Source: Richelia sp. SL_2_1 (GTDB lineage: Bacteria; Cyanobacteriota; Cyanobacteriia; Cyanobacteriales; Nostocaceae). Taken from it: a stretch of DNA of 64,000 bases. Positions 17,763 to 27,388 of this stretch are shown piece after piece (the stretch's first letter is position 1; the number at the start of each line of letters is the position of its first letter). The position numbers and the translations under genes are program-made. The stretch is taken from NCBI GenBank assembly GCA_012033205.1, contig JAAUSO010000013.1, positions 1-64,000 on the forward strand, given 5' to 3'. Under the pieces are notes generated by a model. It saw only the letters and a list, made by a program, of their open reading frames with translations, ran no database searches and had not been told where the DNA came from.

Positions 17763-18830
17763 TTATGCAGTTCTATCGAAGTTTTCTTTATATTTAACTT
17801 GAGGAGGTGCAAAGGTAATTAAATCATCAGTATTACGTTTAATTGTATTGCAGATAAAATCTAAAGGTAAGTCATTGGGATCATGTCCAAATGGTTCTTC
17901 TATTTCCGCTCCAATTTCATTAATTCCTAATAAAACAAAGCTAATAAACCCAACAACTAAACTCGTCCATAGATTTAAACCAGCGACTAATTCCCAAGGA
18001 AGCAACAAAAAGTAAATCAATAACAAAACTTTCAAAGTCATTGTATAGATCAAAGGAACAGGTGTTTTTAAAATACGTTCGCATCCACCTAAAATATCTA
18101 TCATCTCATCAACATCTTGGTGTAACGTATTGAGTTGAAACACATTCAACTGCTCCCGTTCATATTGATTTTGGAGATATTCACTAAGCCATAAAGAAAT
18201 TTCCAAAGGTGCATGATTTACCTCTAATATTTTTTCGTATTGTGATGATGACATAAACGGGACTAACTCTTCGTTCATTGAATCACGACGTAAATGTAAT
18301 TTCATCGCAATGGTAAATGCTACAACCAAGCGCATTGCTGCTTCTTTGATACTTTTATCTTTCCAATTTCTTTCTTCAATATATACCCAAATACCTCTAA
18401 CTAAATTACGCACTACATTCACCTGCGCTCCCCATAATTTACGTCCTTCCCAAAAACGATCGTGAGCGGTATTAGTCCGAAAAGCTAGTAGTAAACTCAG
18501 GACGATATTTAAACTAACAATAATATTTTGAATTACTTTATTGTCAGTAAAAATACTAAAATGTCCAAAATAGCTGATAATAGAAACACCAAAACCATAT
18601 CCGGAACACAACATAATCCAAGGAAGAATTGCCGGAATCATTGCTCCTGCAAGACGAAAAATTACTTGCCACCATTGCAGTTTTTCACCCGTATAAAGAT
18701 TAAATTTTTCTCCAAATGACCTGGATTTTTTTCGAGAATGATTAGTCTTTTTATTTTGCGGACTGAACCGCACACTTTTTTGATTATTTGTTCTAGAATT
18801 GTGATTTTTCTTCTTAAATGGTGCAATCAT
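17763..18830 (-). CDS. Bestrophin-family anion channel (UPF0187)
   Basis: 355 residues with a long basic N-terminal tail (about 45 residues) before the first helix. Family motifs are LLAFRTNTAHDRFWEGRKLW after helix 2 and EIGAEIEEPFGHDPNDLPLD near the C-terminus. Homologs form pentameric anion channels; algal thylakoid members are linked to bicarbonate transport. It lies 74 bases downstream of pcxA on the same strand, in a run that also includes a gamma carbonic anhydrase, which suggests a role in anion or bicarbonate balance alongside PcxA-driven proton extrusion. Confidence 0.88.
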   Translation of the reverse strand: MIAPFKKKNHNSRTNNQKSVRFSPQNKKTNHSRKKSRSFGEKFNLYTGEKLQWWQVIFRLAGAMIPAILPWIMLCSGYGFGVSIISYFGHFSIFTDNKVIQNIIVSLNIVLSLLLAFRTNTAHDRFWEGRKLWGAQVNVVRNLVRGIWVYIEERNWKDKSIKEAAMRLVVAFTIAMKLHLRRDSMNEELVPFMSSSQYEKILEVNHAPLEISLWLSEYLQNQYEREQLNVFQLNTLHQDVDEMIDILGGCERILKTPVPLIYTMTLKVLLLIYFLLLPWELVAGLNLWTSLVVGFISFVLLGINEIGAEIEEPFGHDPNDLPLDFICNTIKRNTDDLITFAPPQVKYKENFDRTA

Positions 18831-18904
18831 CTTTTAGTCTCCTTTAATTACATTTAGAGAATTTAATTCAACAAACAATGATTTAGAACTATTGACGATT
18901 ATGC

Positions 18905-20119
18905 TTACTCATTCATATTTTTAAAAGTAGCAACTGTTGAAGGAGACATTCGGCTCATATATCGGAATATCCAGTATTTGAAAATACTATCTAAAACCAC
19001 TGGGAATGTGGCGATAAATAAGAAAACTACACTATGATTTGCTGCAATACCTAAGTGATTCGATATTCCTTCCAAAATTACCTCCCATCCGTGAGGAGAG
19101 TGGAAACCGACAAAGATATCGGTTAATAAGATGAGAATGAAGGCTTTAGCACTATCGCTTAAACCATAGACAATATCATTCATAAACGATTTAAGTGCAA
19201 TTACTCGTTTTTTACTGAATAACATCACCATAGCAAAAGCAAAAATACCAACAAAATCGGCAAACACATTACTAATTGCACTACTACTTTTTTGGCGGTA
19301 ATCCTTAGCAATTTCTTGCGCTTTATGCTGAACTTTACTTTCAATTACCTCAGTCGAAAGTTGTGGTGCATTATGAATTAGCTTTTCAAATTTTAGACCT
19401 TCTTCAAAACTATTTAGTTCATGAAAAGCTTCTTCTTTCATTTCTTCATGGAGAAACATTTGAGATTGATTTGCATCTCTTACTCGTTCTACAATTGGAA
19501 AAATTAAGAATTGCTTTGATAAATTTTGAGCTAGTACCGGAACAATTACTAAACTCATCAATAATTGCACAGCCATTCTAGTTTTTATTCTAGAATTACG
19601 AAAATTATTGACATATTGCGATTCGGCTTGAGGGTTAAAATCGGTTTTTATTTTGTTAATTGTCCTTCCAATTGACCGAGGAAAAGCGCCAGTTTTGTCA
19701 GTAAAATTTTCTGTATTTGCTATAGTTGGAAGATTCGATTCAGGTAAAGCCAATAACGATGGTGATGATTCGGTAATGTCTGTATATTTAGTAATTATCT
19801 CCTCAATAAATTTTAACTTGGATACATTTTTACGATTCAAATTACCAAGCATAAAACTACTAACTTGAAATTCTGCTAACCTCATTCTAACTATGGTCAA
19901 GTTTTTATCTAAGTCGGCACGTAAAACTGATGATAGAAATTTACTATCATTCACTAATTCGGTTTCTTGTTCAATTTCTTTAATCTTTAAAGCTGAGCGA
20001 TAAGCATTTTCTAAAGCACGTTCTGGTGTTGTGAAAATTCTTTGGGAACTAAAACGCACATATTGTTTGAGCTTTTCAACTAAGATATATGCTCGCTTAC
20101 TAGGTAATGTAGAGGTCAT
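18905..20119 (-). CDS. pcxA: Proton extrusion protein PcxA (CemA homolog)
   Basis: 404 residues. A long soluble N-terminal part (RAYILVEKLKQYVRFSSQRI...) is followed by the CemA-like membrane domain: AVQLLMSLVIVPVLAQNL, DFVGIFAFAMVMLFSKKR, FILILLTDIFVGFHSPHGWE and a C-terminal WIFRYMSRMSPSTVATFKNM. PcxA supports light-induced, Na+-dependent net proton release that is tied to inorganic-carbon uptake in Synechocystis. It acts in the cytoplasmic membrane. Here it sits between a gamma-CA/small-protein pair and a bestrophin gene, likely one transcript. Confidence 0.92.
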   Translation of the reverse strand: MTSTLPSKRAYILVEKLKQYVRFSSQRIFTTPERALENAYRSALKIKEIEQETELVNDSKFLSSVLRADLDKNLTIVRMRLAEFQVSSFMLGNLNRKNVSKLKFIEEIITKYTDITESSPSLLALPESNLPTIANTENFTDKTGAFPRSIGRTINKIKTDFNPQAESQYVNNFRNSRIKTRMAVQLLMSLVIVPVLAQNLSKQFLIFPIVERVRDANQSQMFLHEEMKEEAFHELNSFEEGLKFEKLIHNAPQLSTEVIESKVQHKAQEIAKDYRQKSSSAISNVFADFVGIFAFAMVMLFSKKRVIALKSFMNDIVYGLSDSAKAFILILLTDIFVGFHSPHGWEVILEGISNHLGIAANHSVVFLFIATFPVVLDSIFKYWIFRYMSRMSPSTVATFKNMNE

Positions 20120-20181
20120 AAGAAAATTCCTGTAAATGGTATAGAATCATTAAATGAAACGCACCCTGAAACTCAGCACGA

Positions 20182-20367
20182 TTATTCAATTCGTGAATCA
20201 TTCGTGTAATTTATCGGAGGTAATTTATCGGCAACAGATTGGGCTGTAACTATTACATCTGTGGGAATGTATCGAGAATCAGTAACATTAACTTCTTGCT
20301 GGGGAGATTGTTTTTGAAGTGCATAGTATTTCCCCCCATTGATGACTTTTAAATTAGGAGCATTCAT
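20182..20367 (-). CDS. Small hypothetical protein upstream of pcxA
   Basis: 61 residues from ATG 20367 with AGGAGAG at 7 bases, one of the clearest ribosome sites in the window. The sequence starts MNAPNLKVINGGKYYALQKQ and continues with a polar, probably disordered tail (IVTAQSVADKLPPINY). No membrane helix. I know no family. It lies 62 bases upstream of pcxA and 243 bases downstream of the gamma-CA gene on the same strand, so a role with PcxA is plausible but unproven. Confidence 0.55.
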   Translation of the reverse strand: MNAPNLKVINGGKYYALQKQSPQQEVNVTDSRYIPTDVIVTAQSVADKLPPINYTNDSRIE

Positions 20368-20610
20368 CAAATATCTCTCCTGAATCGGTATTTTTCAATG
20401 TGAGTAAAGTTGCTGGAATGATTAACAGTTAACCGTTGGCTATGAATTATTAACGTTTAACTGTCAATCGTCAATCATTAACCTTGTGACGTTATTGCAC
20501 ATTGATTAAAAGTGGGAATATCGGCAATTACTCAACAAAAAAATGATTTTTACCTGAGATATTCCCTATCTCTTTGAGTTTATGGAAAATCCTGTACTTA
20601 AGCCCTAATC

Positions 20611-21291
20611 CTAATAAATTACGCATGCGTCAGATAAGCCCAACTCGTGACATTCTTTGTTGTGATAACTAGTAGCTAATTCAGTATTAACGTGTACTAC
20701 TGCATTGTTTAGACTTCTCAAGGGATAAGTATCAGTGATGCTGGGTAAATTATTGGCTGCTTCTTGAGTAGTAATCAAAGCACCAGCACTCACATACTTA
20801 CCATCAGGAATCGTTACTCCCATTACTAAAGCTTGGGGTTCAATCACACAGTTTTTCCCAACTGAAGCGCGGAAAACTAATGCTTGCATTCCCACAAAAG
20901 TGTCAGCACCAATAAAAGCTGGTCCGTGTACTTGACACTGATGAGCTAAAGAAACTCGTTCGCTAATATAAACTCCGTAAAATTCACCTTCAACTTCTAC
21001 TACTGCTTCCCTTACCAATTTGCCGTTAACATGAGTTTCCAGCGCATGTAACACAACACAATCTTGAACATTTACATCGTCTCCAACATAGATGGGTTGA
21101 CCTTCATCACCCCTGACAGAAGCAGCTGGTGCAACCATCACCCGTTTACCTAAATGCACATTTCCAATTACAGCACCTAGAGGATGGATATAAGCTGTAG
21201 AATCAATTTTTGGCTTAATTTCATCATCGTTAAAAGATGTACGAACATTTGTATGAACGTGGATATTTTCAAGTGCAATTACGTTATTCAT
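20611..21291 (-). CDS. Stand-alone CcmM-type gamma carbonic anhydrase
   Basis: 226 residues forming a left-handed beta-helix of hexapeptide repeats (IGNVHLGKRVMVAPAASVRG, IGADTFVGMQALVFRA). His82, His117 and His122 in HALETH and LAHQCQVHG match the three zinc ligands of gamma carbonic anhydrases. The C-terminal IPDGKYVSAGALITTQEAAN resembles CcmM, but the RuBisCO-small-subunit-like repeats of CcmM are absent. It is thus a CcmM-like enzyme outside the carboxysome ccm cluster, possibly catalysing CO2/bicarbonate interconversion, at the head of the run leading to PcxA and bestrophin. Confidence 0.85.
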   Translation of the reverse strand: MNNVIALENIHVHTNVRTSFNDDEIKPKIDSTAYIHPLGAVIGNVHLGKRVMVAPAASVRGDEGQPIYVGDDVNVQDCVVLHALETHVNGKLVREAVVEVEGEFYGVYISERVSLAHQCQVHGPAFIGADTFVGMQALVFRASVGKNCVIEPQALVMGVTIPDGKYVSAGALITTQEAANNLPSITDTYPLRSLNNAVVHVNTELATSYHNKECHELGLSDACVIY

Positions 21292-21980
21292 TCTAGAACC
21301 TCTATGTTGTTATTTCTGAGCTTTACACTTCTGAGTTATTAACAATTAATGCAATAACTAGAAGTGTTTTTCGCTTCTGTAATTCATTTAAAACTGTAAA
21401 GGTAACAAATCCGGGACAAAAAAAAGACAAAAAGAGGAAATTTTATAGAAATTGTTTTTGACTGTTTTTATTTCAATAAATTAAAATAACTTGAATGGAC
21501 ATAACACAGTTCCCAAGTCCTGTTTAACTCTTAAAAGAATATCTATTAATCTTGCTTATGTTTCTTGCTTCCTTGTTAATTTATTGAATTTCTTGTACAG
21601 CAACATATGGCCAGGGACGAAACCTTTACATACAAAGCTTGTCAGCCATATACAACCCAATTATTAGAAAAAACAAATAAAAATCATCCCTTGGATAGAG
21701 TACTAATCTCCGCATAGCCATCACATATTATATGTTTATTTTTCTAATGAGGACACTTTAAAAAGTGTCATACTTCCGGTAATTTTCTTTGCTACATCAT
21801 AGTAGGTTTTCTAACAGAAAAAGGTATAAGATTGGCAAATTTATACTTTTTAGTTAAAAGTTGATAGAGTTGTTAGCAAAAATAATAATTGTGGTAAAAA
21901 GGCTTACTTATTCTTGATTTGAGTGTCATTTATTTTCTCGAAATCACGTAAAAGTTCATGCACAAGGTATATTGTTTGCG
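21292..21980. promoter_or_regulatory. Long divergent intergenic region between gamma-CA and response-regulator genes
   Basis: About 690 bases, AT-rich, with no coding frame. ATATGGC and GCCATAT half-sites near 21605-21650 form an inverted pair and could be a binding site. It must contain the promoters of both the carbon/pH run and the two-component system; no promoter could be assigned with confidence. Confidence 0.4.
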
Positions 21981-22649
21981 ATGAAAATTCTATTAGCAGA
22001 AGATGATTGTCACATAGCACAATCACTTACAGAAGCATTATTAAACCAACAATATTCAGTTGATGTAGCTCCAGATGGGCTACAAGGTTGGGATTTTGTC
22101 CAGGCTTGTAGTTACGATTTGCTATTATTGGATGTAACCGTTCCTAAACTAGATGGTTTGAGCCTGTGCCGTAAAATACGTGCAAATGGTTATCAGGTAC
22201 CTGTTTTAATGTTAACTGCTCGTGATAGTACTGCGGATAAAGTTGCAGGTCTCGATGCTGGAGCCGATGATTATGTTGTTAAACCTTATGAACTACAAGA
22301 ATTATCGGCACGTATCCGCGCTTTAATTCGGAGAGGTCGCAATCCTTCATCTGCAACTTTAGAATGGGAAAATTTGCAATTAGATCCAAATACTTGTCAA
22401 GCCAATTATGCAGATCAAATTCTTACCTTGACTCCTAAAGAGTACCGTCTATTAGAATTACTTATACGGTCTGGTCGTCATGTATTGAGTCGCAGTGCAA
22501 TCTTAGATAACCTCTGGACTTTTGATGAAACTCCGACAGAAGATGCTGTTAAAGCTTTAGTGAAGCGTCTAAGACAAAAACTAAAAACCGCAGGTGCATC
22601 AGATGATTTTATTGAGACAGTATACGGTTTTGGCTATCATCTCAAATAA
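21981..22649 (+). CDS. OmpR-family response regulator
   Basis: 222 residues. The receiver has acidic residues in MKILLAEDDCHIAQ, phospho-acceptor in LLLLDVTVPKLDGL, then MLTARD and DDYVVKPYELQE. The winged-helix DNA-binding domain ends with VKALVKRLRQKLKTAG and FIETVYGFGYHLK. ATG 21981 replaces an upstream TTG. A histidine-kinase gene follows 405 bases downstream on the same strand. It is divergent from the gamma-CA run, so it may regulate it. Confidence 0.88.
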   Translation: MKILLAEDDCHIAQSLTEALLNQQYSVDVAPDGLQGWDFVQACSYDLLLLDVTVPKLDGLSLCRKIRANGYQVPVLMLTARDSTADKVAGLDAGADDYVVKPYELQELSARIRALIRRGRNPSSATLEWENLQLDPNTCQANYADQILTLTPKEYRLLELLIRSGRHVLSRSAILDNLWTFDETPTEDAVKALVKRLRQKLKTAGASDDFIETVYGFGYHLK

Positions 22650-23054
22650 TTACATTAATTAAATTAAATGTGTAATTATCTGCAAAATATATAAATAAAA
22701 TCAATATTTTCCTCCTTTTTAGTTGTAAGGGAGGAATTTATTGTATCTAAGTATTTATTTCATCTTGTAGTTTTGCGAAACAACCCAATTGCAAAATCTA
22801 AAATCACATATTTCAATATCCTTATATACCCATAGAAAAATAATCCTGTAGACATTTGGTCTAAATTAAATAGTAATGAAAAAATAATCTATTTGTGAGA
22901 AGATTCTCATTCAGTTTTAACTTTTATCTTATAAAATACATTGAATATTAGTTGTAAATGTTGAAAATTGCTAGATACAGATGATTTAAATTAGAAAATT
23001 GAGAATTCAAGAAATTTAATTCTATAATCAATGAAAGTGGTGTGAGTACAAAAT

Positions 23055-24367
23055 ATGGTTTTGTTGAATTTCTCTAAATATCTTCAAAACAAAGTATCTA
23101 ATTCTTTGTCTTGGCGTTTGTGGTTTGTTTATCTCAGCGCAATGTCAACAATTTTTACAGTCTCAGCAATAACTGTATATGCTTTTTTAACGTATCTTGG
23201 AGAAAGATGAAAACGAAAGACTAAAAACTCTAACCCAAGCAGCATCTCCAAGTATAAAAACTATAAAAACGAAAGGAGTTGTAGCATTAGAAAAAGACTT
23301 ATCATGGCGCAATCTACTTGAAAAAGACCAAGGTATAGAATGGTTTGATGCAGATGGAAAACTTTTAGCAAAGGAAGGAAGCATATTTTTTAATTATCCT
23401 TGTCCCCTAATATCGCAACTCGCAATTTAAATCAAGATTCTCCCTTGACTCAAAAAAAGGTAATATCCGCTCAGTATCCATTCCGATATACACATATGTC
23501 AGTGAAACAACACTTAATTTAGAAGGTTATATTCGAGCGAGCGAATCAAATCAAGAATTAGCTACGAAATTAAATCGACTGCGATTAGGTTTGAAAATTG
23601 GAGGATTAACGGTTTTAATTTTGAGTAGTCTTAGCGGTGGTTTACTGACTTTTATGGTAATCAAGCCAATTAAACAAAGTTTTCATTACCTCAAACAATT
23701 TACTGCTGATGCTTCCCATGAATTACGAAATCCCCTCACCGCAATCAAGACAAGTGTGGAATTAATGCAATCTCGTGCAGAAAACTTATCTAATGATGAT
23801 GCCCGAAAAATTGCAATTATTAGCTCTGCAACAGAACAAATTAAGCACTTAGTCGAAGATTTGCGTTTTCTATCACAAACAGATGTAATGGCTCACAATT
23901 CTCCATTAGAATATCCGCAAATTCCTCTTGATGAAATATTAGAGGATTTGGCAGACAGTTTTGAGACACAAGCTGCTTGTAAACAGCTGGATTTTGAATC
24001 TCGTTTGTCTGATAGTGTCTTAGTCAAAGGTGATATGCATCAACTAAAACGTTTGTTTACAAACTTATTGGAAAATTCAATCAAATATACTAAAACTGGG
24101 GGAATAGTCAAACTATATTTAGAAAAGAGGAAAAACTTTGCTTTAGTGCGGGTAGAAGATAATGGAATCGGTATTCCCCAAGAGTATATTCCCTTAATCT
24201 TTCAACGATTCTGGCGAGATGACAGCGCACGTCATCAAGATACAGAAGGTTTAGGATTAGGTTTAGCGATAGTCCAGGCTATTGTACAAAAACATCGAGG
24301 GAAAATCAATGTCAAAAGTAAGGTTGGAGTTGGTAGTAGTTTTCAAGTTTATCTACCATTAGCGTAA
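23055..24367 (+). pseudogene. Sensor histidine kinase, interrupted by about three frameshifts
   Basis: From ATG 23055 the frames give: N-terminal helix (WFVYLSAMSTIFTVSAITVY), a periplasmic segment (ENERLKTLTQAASPSIKTIK ... GIEWFDADGKLLAKEGSIF), second helix (GGLTVLILSSLSGGLLTFMV), HisKA (FTADASHELRNPLTAIKTSV), then the N, G1 and G2 boxes (LLENSIKYTKTGG, VEDNGIGIP, GLGLGLAIVQAIV). Shifts lie near 23192, near 23401 (one T short) and near 23455 (one A short of eight). With those repaired it is a complete RppB-like kinase of about 437 residues and the partner of the upstream regulator. Confidence 0.8.
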
Positions 24368-24477
24368 GAATTTAGGGCAAAGAAAACGTATCTAAAATAA
24401 TGGAAGTCTCGTTTACCGAGAGTTTTATTTCTTTGCCCATCAATCAAAATCAAGATGAGTTTGCTCTATGTTAGTAG

Positions 24478-24765
24478 TCACATGAAAGATGCAATATCAA
24501 AACCACATTCATCTGCTAAATAAGACAAAGCACGCCATCGCAACTGCATGAATTCTTCGTAAAATGGATTAAGTTTGCATAAGGGTGGAATATGAATTAT
24601 TGCATCACCCCAGAGTTTTAGATCATATTCAAATGGACATGAGTTAGGAATTAGTTTACACATCCATTTAGCTAACTTGACATTCTTAACAGGGAAATCA
24701 TTTAGTCCCTGACGAACTAATGTCATTAATCTACTTGGGAACACAAACATATTATAAATTGCCAT
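24478..24765 (-). CDS. Mo-dependent nitrogenase C-terminal-family protein (Mo-nitro_C), copy 1
   Basis: 95 residues. The signature is WMCKLIPNSCPFEYDLKLWG, then HIPPLCKLNPFYEEFMQLRW and LADECGFD at the C-terminus. Despite the family name these are small stand-alone proteins spread in Nostocales genomes, outside nif operons, and no function is established. A second, clearly related copy lies at 34629-34916. Four conserved cysteines (two in the CK...SCPFE part, one in PLCK, one in DEC) could bind a metal. Confidence 0.85.
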   Translation of the reverse strand: MAIYNMFVFPSRLMTLVRQGLNDFPVKNVKLAKWMCKLIPNSCPFEYDLKLWGDAIIHIPPLCKLNPFYEEFMQLRWRALSYLADECGFDIASFM

Positions 24766-24767
24766 TT

Positions 24768-25108
24768 AACACCTCAATATTTGTTCTTTACTCAAACTTG
24801 TATTTTGGAGACTTTCATTGATCATAGTAAAACAAACTCAGTGATAAGTCAGAGACAAAAAAGTGACAATATTGAGACATTTGATTAGTTTAATCCTCAG
24901 CCCAAAATATATTAATTATGGGATTAGCGAATGATTTATAAACTTCGAGTATTGTCGCTCAAATCAATAATCAACTTAAATCTTCAAACAATGCTTGGTG
25001 CGCGACACCAAAACCTTTATTTTTGCCAACTAAATCGATCTTGTTACTGTTCGCCGGAAAATGAGATAGCATTACCTCAAATATGTGTTTGGAGTTTGGA
25101 GAATTTCC
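24768..25108. other. Intergenic region, no gene seen
   Basis: 340 AT-rich bases between two divergent genes. It must hold the promoters of both. I see no repeat or strong hairpin. Confidence 0.45.
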
Positions 25109-25765
25109 ATGGCATTTCGTTGGTTTGGCAAAGTTCACGGTTCCGATTCAGTAAATTGTGAAACAAAAATGCTTGCTCTGAGACGCTTTGATTTCAAATT
25201 ATTTAAACTAACAGCGAAACTATCAGCGCCAATTATAGCTACAGTTGGCAGTTTCGCGATAACTTTACCTAGTAATGCTTTAATCAACCCCTTTAGAAGA
25301 AACACCAATGATTATCGTGTATGTGCTGCACGTCTTTTGAGTTTAGGTATTCCAGCGGAGACTACAGCTAGTGCTTGTGCTGCTGCCCTTAGACCTCTGG
25401 AAGTATCTTCCTGTGTAGGTCAAATTCAGCGGAGAACTCAAATTCCTGCGACAGATTCCCTTTCTTTCTGTGGGCAAGCACGTCGTCCGAATGATTTAGC
25501 CACTTGCGTTGTTGATATCGGTACCATTCGTCAGGAAGGGGTTAATCCTGCTATCTTAAGCTACTGTAGTCGCAGCTTACTACCAGTTGATTTTGGTCAA
25601 TGCGTAGTAGGTTTACGTTCTGAAATTGACTTTTCACCTACACAAGCAATGGAAAGTTGTATCAACGCTAGCGATCGCATTAGCAATGTTGTACCTTTCT
25701 CAAAACCTGGAGTTAATCCTTCTATAGAGTTTAGCCCCACTTTTGAAACAACTCCGATTCGGTAG
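25109..25765 (+). CDS. Secreted protein with cysteine-paired tandem repeats
   Basis: 218 residues, ATG 25109 with GGAGA at 8 bases. After a basic stretch, LSAPIIATVGSFAITLPSNA looks like a signal peptide. The mature part has about four units of 35-40 residues, each with two cysteines spaced about 12 apart, in the pattern C..A..RP.D...CV..I: ACAAALRPLEVSSCVGQI, FCGQARRPNDLATCVVDI and YCSRSLLPVDFGQCVVGL. Spacing suggests one disulfide per unit in the periplasm or outside. The family is unrecognised; such proteins occur in filamentous cyanobacteria. It is convergent with hetR. Confidence 0.65.
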   Translation: MAFRWFGKVHGSDSVNCETKMLALRRFDFKLFKLTAKLSAPIIATVGSFAITLPSNALINPFRRNTNDYRVCAARLLSLGIPAETTASACAAALRPLEVSSCVGQIQRRTQIPATDSLSFCGQARRPNDLATCVVDIGTIRQEGVNPAILSYCSRSLLPVDFGQCVVGLRSEIDFSPTQAMESCINASDRISNVVPFSKPGVNPSIEFSPTFETTPIR

Positions 25766-25771
25766 AATCAG

Positions 25772-25803
25772 GAATGGGGGGACAAGGGGACAAGGGGATG
25801 GGG
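25772..25803. repeat. GGGGACAA-type short tandem repeat
   Basis: G-rich tandem units (GGGGACAAGGGGACAAGGGG) just after the cysteine-repeat gene stop. This is an STRR-type array. Confidence 0.6.
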
Positions 25804-25864
25804 AGAAAAATAAATCAGAACTGTCAACTGTCAACTAACTCCCATACCCAATTTACAAAAAAAA

Positions 25865-25899
25865 TAGGTTGAGTTTACTCGTGATGGAAACCCAACCTA
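25865..25899. terminator. Bidirectional terminator between the cysteine-repeat gene and hetR
   Basis: TAGGTTGAGTTT pairs with AAACCCAACCTA (one mismatch) across an 11-base loop, between two convergent genes. A-rich flanks on one side would act as a T-tract in the minus direction. A second small hairpin (AGTCATTAATATGACT) lies at 25968-25983, just past the hetR stop. Confidence 0.6.
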
Positions 25900-25991
25900 A
25901 TAGTTGTTTATTGAATTTTATTTTTGGACATATTTTTGCTAAAATGGGGGGATTGGCATAATCGGCAGTCATTAATATGACTGCTGATTTA

Positions 25992-27388
<1,397 letters not shown>

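Noticed and set aside
21601-21660. ATATGGC/GCCATAT pair as an attachment or operator site
   Set aside because: Arms of seven bases in AT-rich sequence are not significant by themselves; noted only in the intergenic entry.
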